The translations under genes and the position numbers were made by a program. Below, piece by piece: positions 61,176 through 64,000 of a DNA stretch of 64,000 nucleotides. Origin of the DNA: JACOMS01 sp051252005 (GTDB taxonomy: Bacteria > Pseudomonadota > Alphaproteobacteria > Caulobacterales > Maricaulaceae); NCBI GenBank assembly GCA_051252005.1, contig JBPOEZ010000002.1:434001-498000 (forward strand). Reading direction: 5' to 3'. How positions within the stretch are numbered: the first letter of the stretch is position 1; every line of letters starts with the position of its first letter. The notes under the pieces are model-generated. The model was given only the letters and a program-made list of their open reading frames with translations, was not told the origin of the DNA and did no database searches.

Positions 61176-61640
61176 ATGCCAAAAATCAATTTAAGCACAG
61201 CACCAATCCGCAAGGGCTCAAATTATCCTGCCCCTTTTAGAGAGCCCTGTAAAAATCGTCATATTATCCAATTAAGCGACGCTGGGCACCTGACCCAATT
61301 TGGCGCGCACCTTGTCACCTTACCGCCGCTCGCTTGGGCGTCTCAACGTCACCACCACAGCCATGAAGATGAATTGGTTTATATCTTATCTGGGCACCCA
61401 ACTCTTATCGATGATTTCGGCGAGACCTCTCTGGCCCCTGGAGACGCCTGCGCCCACCCTGCTGGGGATAAGAACGGACATCACTTGGTCAATAAAACTC
61501 AATCGGATGTGCAGTTCCTTGTGGTTGGAAGCCGCAACCCATTTCAAGACAGCGCCGTATATCCCGATATTGACCTAGACCTTCCCGCTAATGGAACCGC
61601 GCATAGGCAAAATTTACGCAAGGACGGCACAGCCTATTAA
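61176..61640 (+). CDS. Cupin domain protein
   Basis: This 154-residue cupin has the metal-binding HHHSHEDELVYILSG motif and the second motif LAPGDACAHPAGDKNGHHL. The fold binds a divalent metal. I chose ATG 61176, six bases after AAGGAG; ATGs at 61170 and 61173 are also in frame. Its function is unknown. A JmjC-like gene follows 69 bases later. Confidence 0.83.
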   Translation: MPKINLSTAPIRKGSNYPAPFREPCKNRHIIQLSDAGHLTQFGAHLVTLPPLAWASQRHHHSHEDELVYILSGHPTLIDDFGETSLAPGDACAHPAGDKNGHHLVNKTQSDVQFLVVGSRNPFQDSAVYPDIDLDLPANGTAHRQNLRKDGTAY

Positions 61641-61673
61641 TTCCGCTTGACCCTGCTTTTTAAATTAATTGTC

Positions 61674-61690
61674 TGGCATAGTTTTTGCTT
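61674..61690 (+). promoter_or_regulatory. Strong sigma-54 promoter match before the JmjC-like gene
   Basis: The sequence reads TGGCAT, five bases, then TTGCTT, with GG at 61675-61676 and GC at 61687-61688 ten bases apart. This matches the TGGCAC...TTGCT consensus at nearly all positions. Transcription would start near 61700. The first ATG (61710) would then have almost no leader, so the start at 61722 may be used. Confidence 0.6.
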
Positions 61691-61709
61691 GTCATAAGAT
61701 AATCAACTT

Positions 61710-62606
61710 ATGGCGCAGATTATGAATATTGAAATTACTGGCGGGAATAAAACCCAATACGGACACTCCATTCAAAAAATGGATCACAACATACAAGAGA
61801 CGGGTCTGTTTTCTGATGGAAACCTCATCCGCGCACTTGATAATCATCCACCAGAAGATTTGGATATTTGCACGCGGGGCTCGTTTCAGGTCTGCGCGCG
61901 GGGTCAGGCATCAAGTCACGACCTTTTAGATGCTGTTAAACGCGGCGCATTATGGCTTAATTTGCGTAGCCTTGAGCGGGTTCAGTCTCCGCACGGACGC
62001 CTTGTCAACCAAATGCACAAATCCTTCAACAGTCATATGGGCATCAACGCCTCTAGCCGGATTGGCGGACTTCTCATCTCATCTCCTACCGCGACGGTAG
62101 GCTATCATATCGATCTTACGGATGTGACATTGTGGCATTTGCGCGGTAAAAAACGCCTCTTCGTTTACCCGAACCGCGAGCCGTTTATTCAACCAAAAAA
62201 TGTCCAAGACATCGCAATGGCATCAGGCGTGGAACGCATTCCGTACGACCCTGCATTTGAGCAACACGTCATCACAATAGATTTAGAGCCGGGCGAAGTG
62301 ATTTGCTGGCCGCATTTATCGCCGCACCGCGTTGATAATCTTGATGGCTTAAACGTATCGCTCTCGCTTGAAAGCATGACGATGCAATCGCGGATGCGTG
62401 TTGGAGCACACCTTTTTGACGGTTACATGAATAAATTACTCGGAACAAAGCTTGGGTCACATCAACAAAAACCTGCTCTTGCCTTTGCTAAAACTGGCAC
62501 AGCTGTAGCCCTTAAAAAAATCGGCCTATCACGACGTCATGTGAACGCGCTAAAACCTCGTTTCAAAATCAATATGGCGATGCCGGATTGTATTGAACCA
62601 ATTTAA
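61710..62606 (+). CDS. JmjC-like/cupin-like oxygenase family protein
   Basis: This 298-residue protein has the cupin-like metal triad YHIDLTDVTLWHLRGKKR and WPHLSPHRV, the HxD and H pattern of JmjC/cupin-8 hydroxylases that use 2-oxoglutarate. The rest is helical. Its substrate is unknown. A second in-frame ATG at 61722 fits the predicted start of transcription from a sigma-54-type promoter better. Confidence 0.75.
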   Translation: MAQIMNIEITGGNKTQYGHSIQKMDHNIQETGLFSDGNLIRALDNHPPEDLDICTRGSFQVCARGQASSHDLLDAVKRGALWLNLRSLERVQSPHGRLVNQMHKSFNSHMGINASSRIGGLLISSPTATVGYHIDLTDVTLWHLRGKKRLFVYPNREPFIQPKNVQDIAMASGVERIPYDPAFEQHVITIDLEPGEVICWPHLSPHRVDNLDGLNVSLSLESMTMQSRMRVGAHLFDGYMNKLLGTKLGSHQQKPALAFAKTGTAVALKKIGLSRRHVNALKPRFKINMAMPDCIEPI

Positions 62607-62615
62607 TTTGAGGGG

Positions 62616-62855
62616 TTATTCTGCTGCTTTAGCAGGGCTTTGCGCTTCGGCCTCAGGTTCGTATTCCAAAATATCCGCAGGCTGACAATTTAGTTCGCGG
62701 CACAAAGCGTCTAGCGTCGAAAACCGCATGGCTCTCGCTTTACCCGTTTTCAGAATGGACAGATTCGCCAATGTAATGCCCACACGCTCGGCAAGCTCGG
62801 TTAATGACATGCGGCGATCCAACAGGACGCGGTCTAGATTTACCCTTATAGCCAT
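62616..62855 (-). CDS. Small Cro/CI-type HTH regulator (YozG type)
   Basis: This 79-residue protein is an XRE-type helix-turn-helix (MSLTELAERVGITLANLSIL and ALCRELNCQPADILEYEP) with a short tail. YozG-type regulators are almost always encoded right after DUF2975 membrane proteins, as here, with a one-base overlap. Confidence 0.93.
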   Translation of the reverse strand: MAIRVNLDRVLLDRRMSLTELAERVGITLANLSILKTGKARAMRFSTLDALCRELNCQPADILEYEPEAEAQSPAKAAE

Positions 62856-63388
62856 TAGACCGTCAGCTCCTGATCTCGGCGCAACTCAAGACCGATTCGG
62901 AATACTTCAGCCATAGCCGCAATAACGAAAACAAGGAACCAAGCCGATAAACGTGTATCCATTGAGAACGTGTCCAAAGCTGCGTTGGTGTGATCCGGCG
63001 CGCCAGGGAGCATGCCCATTACGGTCATGCGGAAGATTTCTGCCAAAGCAATCACGATCCAAGTTTTGCGAAGGCGCGAAATATTCGCCTCAACAAATGG
63101 GTCACCTTGCAGGGTTGTCTTCACAATCGCTTTGACCACAAGAGCTACATAAAGATAAGCGCCAGCCATGATCGCAGCTATCAAAGAATTTAAGGTCACG
63201 TCCGAAGCAGACGGCATCTGGCCGCCCGTAGTTTCTAATCTTGTCATTAAGCCGTCGTGCAAACCATTGGGAAATTGCATTAGCAGAGCACAGCCAAGCA
63301 TTAGCGCGATACCAACAACCAAAATTGCAATGATTACTATCAGTATACCGTTTATAATACGGGCAATAGGCGGGACAGGTGTCGTCAA
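62855..63388 (-). CDS. DUF2975 membrane protein
   Basis: This 177-residue protein has four membrane helices and the DUF2975 hallmark GDPFVEANISRLRKTWIVI. It pairs with the downstream HTH gene (TAATG overlap). The pair is thought to sense membrane state, but its signal is unknown. Confidence 0.9.
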   Translation of the reverse strand: MTTPVPPIARIINGILIVIIAILVVGIALMLGCALLMQFPNGLHDGLMTRLETTGGQMPSASDVTLNSLIAAIMAGAYLYVALVVKAIVKTTLQGDPFVEANISRLRKTWIVIALAEIFRMTVMGMLPGAPDHTNAALDTFSMDTRLSAWFLVFVIAAMAEVFRIGLELRRDQELTV

Positions 63389-63531
63389 AATGGACTCTTT
63401 TCATTATCACGTTTGTGAATATCGATAAACAATAATCAGAAAGGATGCAAGCCTCAATGCCGCCTTGTCCGCAGTCCTGCCTTTACCAACGCTTCTCTTG
63501 AAGGTATGGCTTCCCCCCAAATGGAGCCACT

Positions 63532-64000
63532 ATGACCCGTATTACCAAACTCGTTGTTGCCTCCCATAATTTGGGAAAAGTGCGGGAAATCCGTGATCTT
63601 CTCGCCCCGCTTGGCGTTGAAACTTTAAGCGCAGGCGACCTTGGACTACCTGAGCCAGATGAAACAGAGACAACATTTGCCGGCAATGCCCGCCTGAAAG
63701 CTGTTGCAGCTGCCATAGCAAGCGGCCTTCCCGCTTTGTCAGATGACAGCGGCTTGGCCGTTGACGCGCTCGGCGGAGATCCTGGTATTTACGCAGCCCG
63801 CTGGGCGCAAATCCCGCGTGTCGAAGGCGGCGGACGCGATTTCGAAATGGCCATGTGGCGCGTTCACACCGAAATGGAAACTGCCGGCGGGCCGAAATTC
63901 GCTCGCTTTATCTGCGCGCTTTGCCTCGCGTATCCAGACGGAAAAAACCATGTATATGAAGGCACAGTCGAGGGCGAGATGGTTTGGCCCCCGCGCGGAG
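63532..64000 (+). CDS. rdgB: RdgB/HAM1 non-canonical purine NTP pyrophosphatase, 3' end outside window
   Basis: The frame from ATG 63532 (GGAG five bases upstream) runs off the window end after 156 codons. It has the nucleotide loop SHNLGKVREI and the catalytic SDDSGLAVDALGG followed by PGIYAARWA. The enzyme removes ITP, dITP and XTP to protect DNA and RNA. Confidence 0.95.
   Translation, partial: MTRITKLVVASHNLGKVREIRDLLAPLGVETLSAGDLGLPEPDETETTFAGNARLKAVAAAIASGLPALSDDSGLAVDALGGDPGIYAARWAQIPRVEGGGRDFEMAMWRVHTEMETAGGPKFARFICALCLAYPDGKNHVYEGTVEGEMVWPPRG

Overview
The window reads as chromosomal DNA from an alphaproteobacterium, most likely a marine member of the Hyphomonadaceae/Maricaulales/Robiginitomaculum group. 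This is an inference from gene content and order: dut-(small gene)-coaBC-ubiB, lptC-lptA-lptA-lptB, dapB, dapE, rimP-nusA-ylxR-infB, a DUF2793 gene-transfer-agent-type spike protein, and TadA-type tRNA-Arg(ACG) sequence features. Genes are densely packed on both strands, with many ATGA/TAATG overlaps. Two stretches are clearly more AT-rich than the rest: about 7.1-7.7 kb, and the intergenic and operon DNA around 19.1-21.7 kb and 50.6-51.5 kb.

Layout. 0-3.3 kb: end of a biotin-dependent acyl-CoA carboxylase gene, a DinB-like metal-binding protein and a quinone oxidoreductase-type MDR. 3.3-8.9 kb (minus): dut, a secreted unknown, coaBC, ubiB, a small membrane protein, then ada, with a tiny poly-proline ORF between the last two. 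9-12.2 kb (plus): an RNase D-like exonuclease and the lipopolysaccharide-export set lptC, two lptA-type genes and lptB, followed by convergent xerC. 13.3-16.7 kb: a three-gene unit with a membrane GrpE-like protein and an Hsp70-like ATPase that has a hydrophobic tail. 17.5-22.8 kb: an RNA-repair locus (rtcR, two tRNA-like elements, rtcB, a SUKH/SMI1-KNR4-like gene, rtcA). 22.8-26.6 kb: a PadR-controlled lipid/aldehyde-type catabolic set. 26.6-48.3 kb: mostly housekeeping and accessory single genes (gshB, YbjQ pair, DUF2793, M49 and S9 peptidases, NhaC and CPA antiporters, MFS, sulfotransferase, dapB, PBP1A). 48.35-53.7 kb: a peptide export and probable signalling locus. 53.7-59.2 kb: infB, ylxR/L7Ae, nusA, rimP. 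59.4-64 kb: dapE and a partner membrane protein, two cupin-fold genes, a HTH/DUF2975 pair and the start of rdgB.

Two loci stand out. In the RNA-repair locus, a divergent sigma-54 activator with a CARF sensor faces an operon whose leader holds two tandem tRNA-like sequences, Arg(ACG)-type and Asn(GTT)-type. Both keep perfect or near-perfect acceptor and T arms plus an encoded CCA, but have lost core tertiary bases. The operon also carries a SUKH-type immunity-like gene translationally coupled to rtcA. This looks like RNA repair wired to tRNA-cleaving toxins. In the peptide locus, an HlyD-type adaptor reduced to 71 residues is translationally coupled to a C39-peptidase ABC exporter. Next comes a 22-codon gene with a textbook double-glycine leader and a seven-residue core, a strong terminator, and a hybrid histidine kinase with a probable periplasmic TPR sensor. 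This looks like a minimal Gram-negative peptide signalling system.

The hypothesis parts (decoy/sensor tRNAs, peptide pheromone, GrpE/Hsp70 membrane pair) are inferences from sequence and context; the underlying motifs are visible directly.
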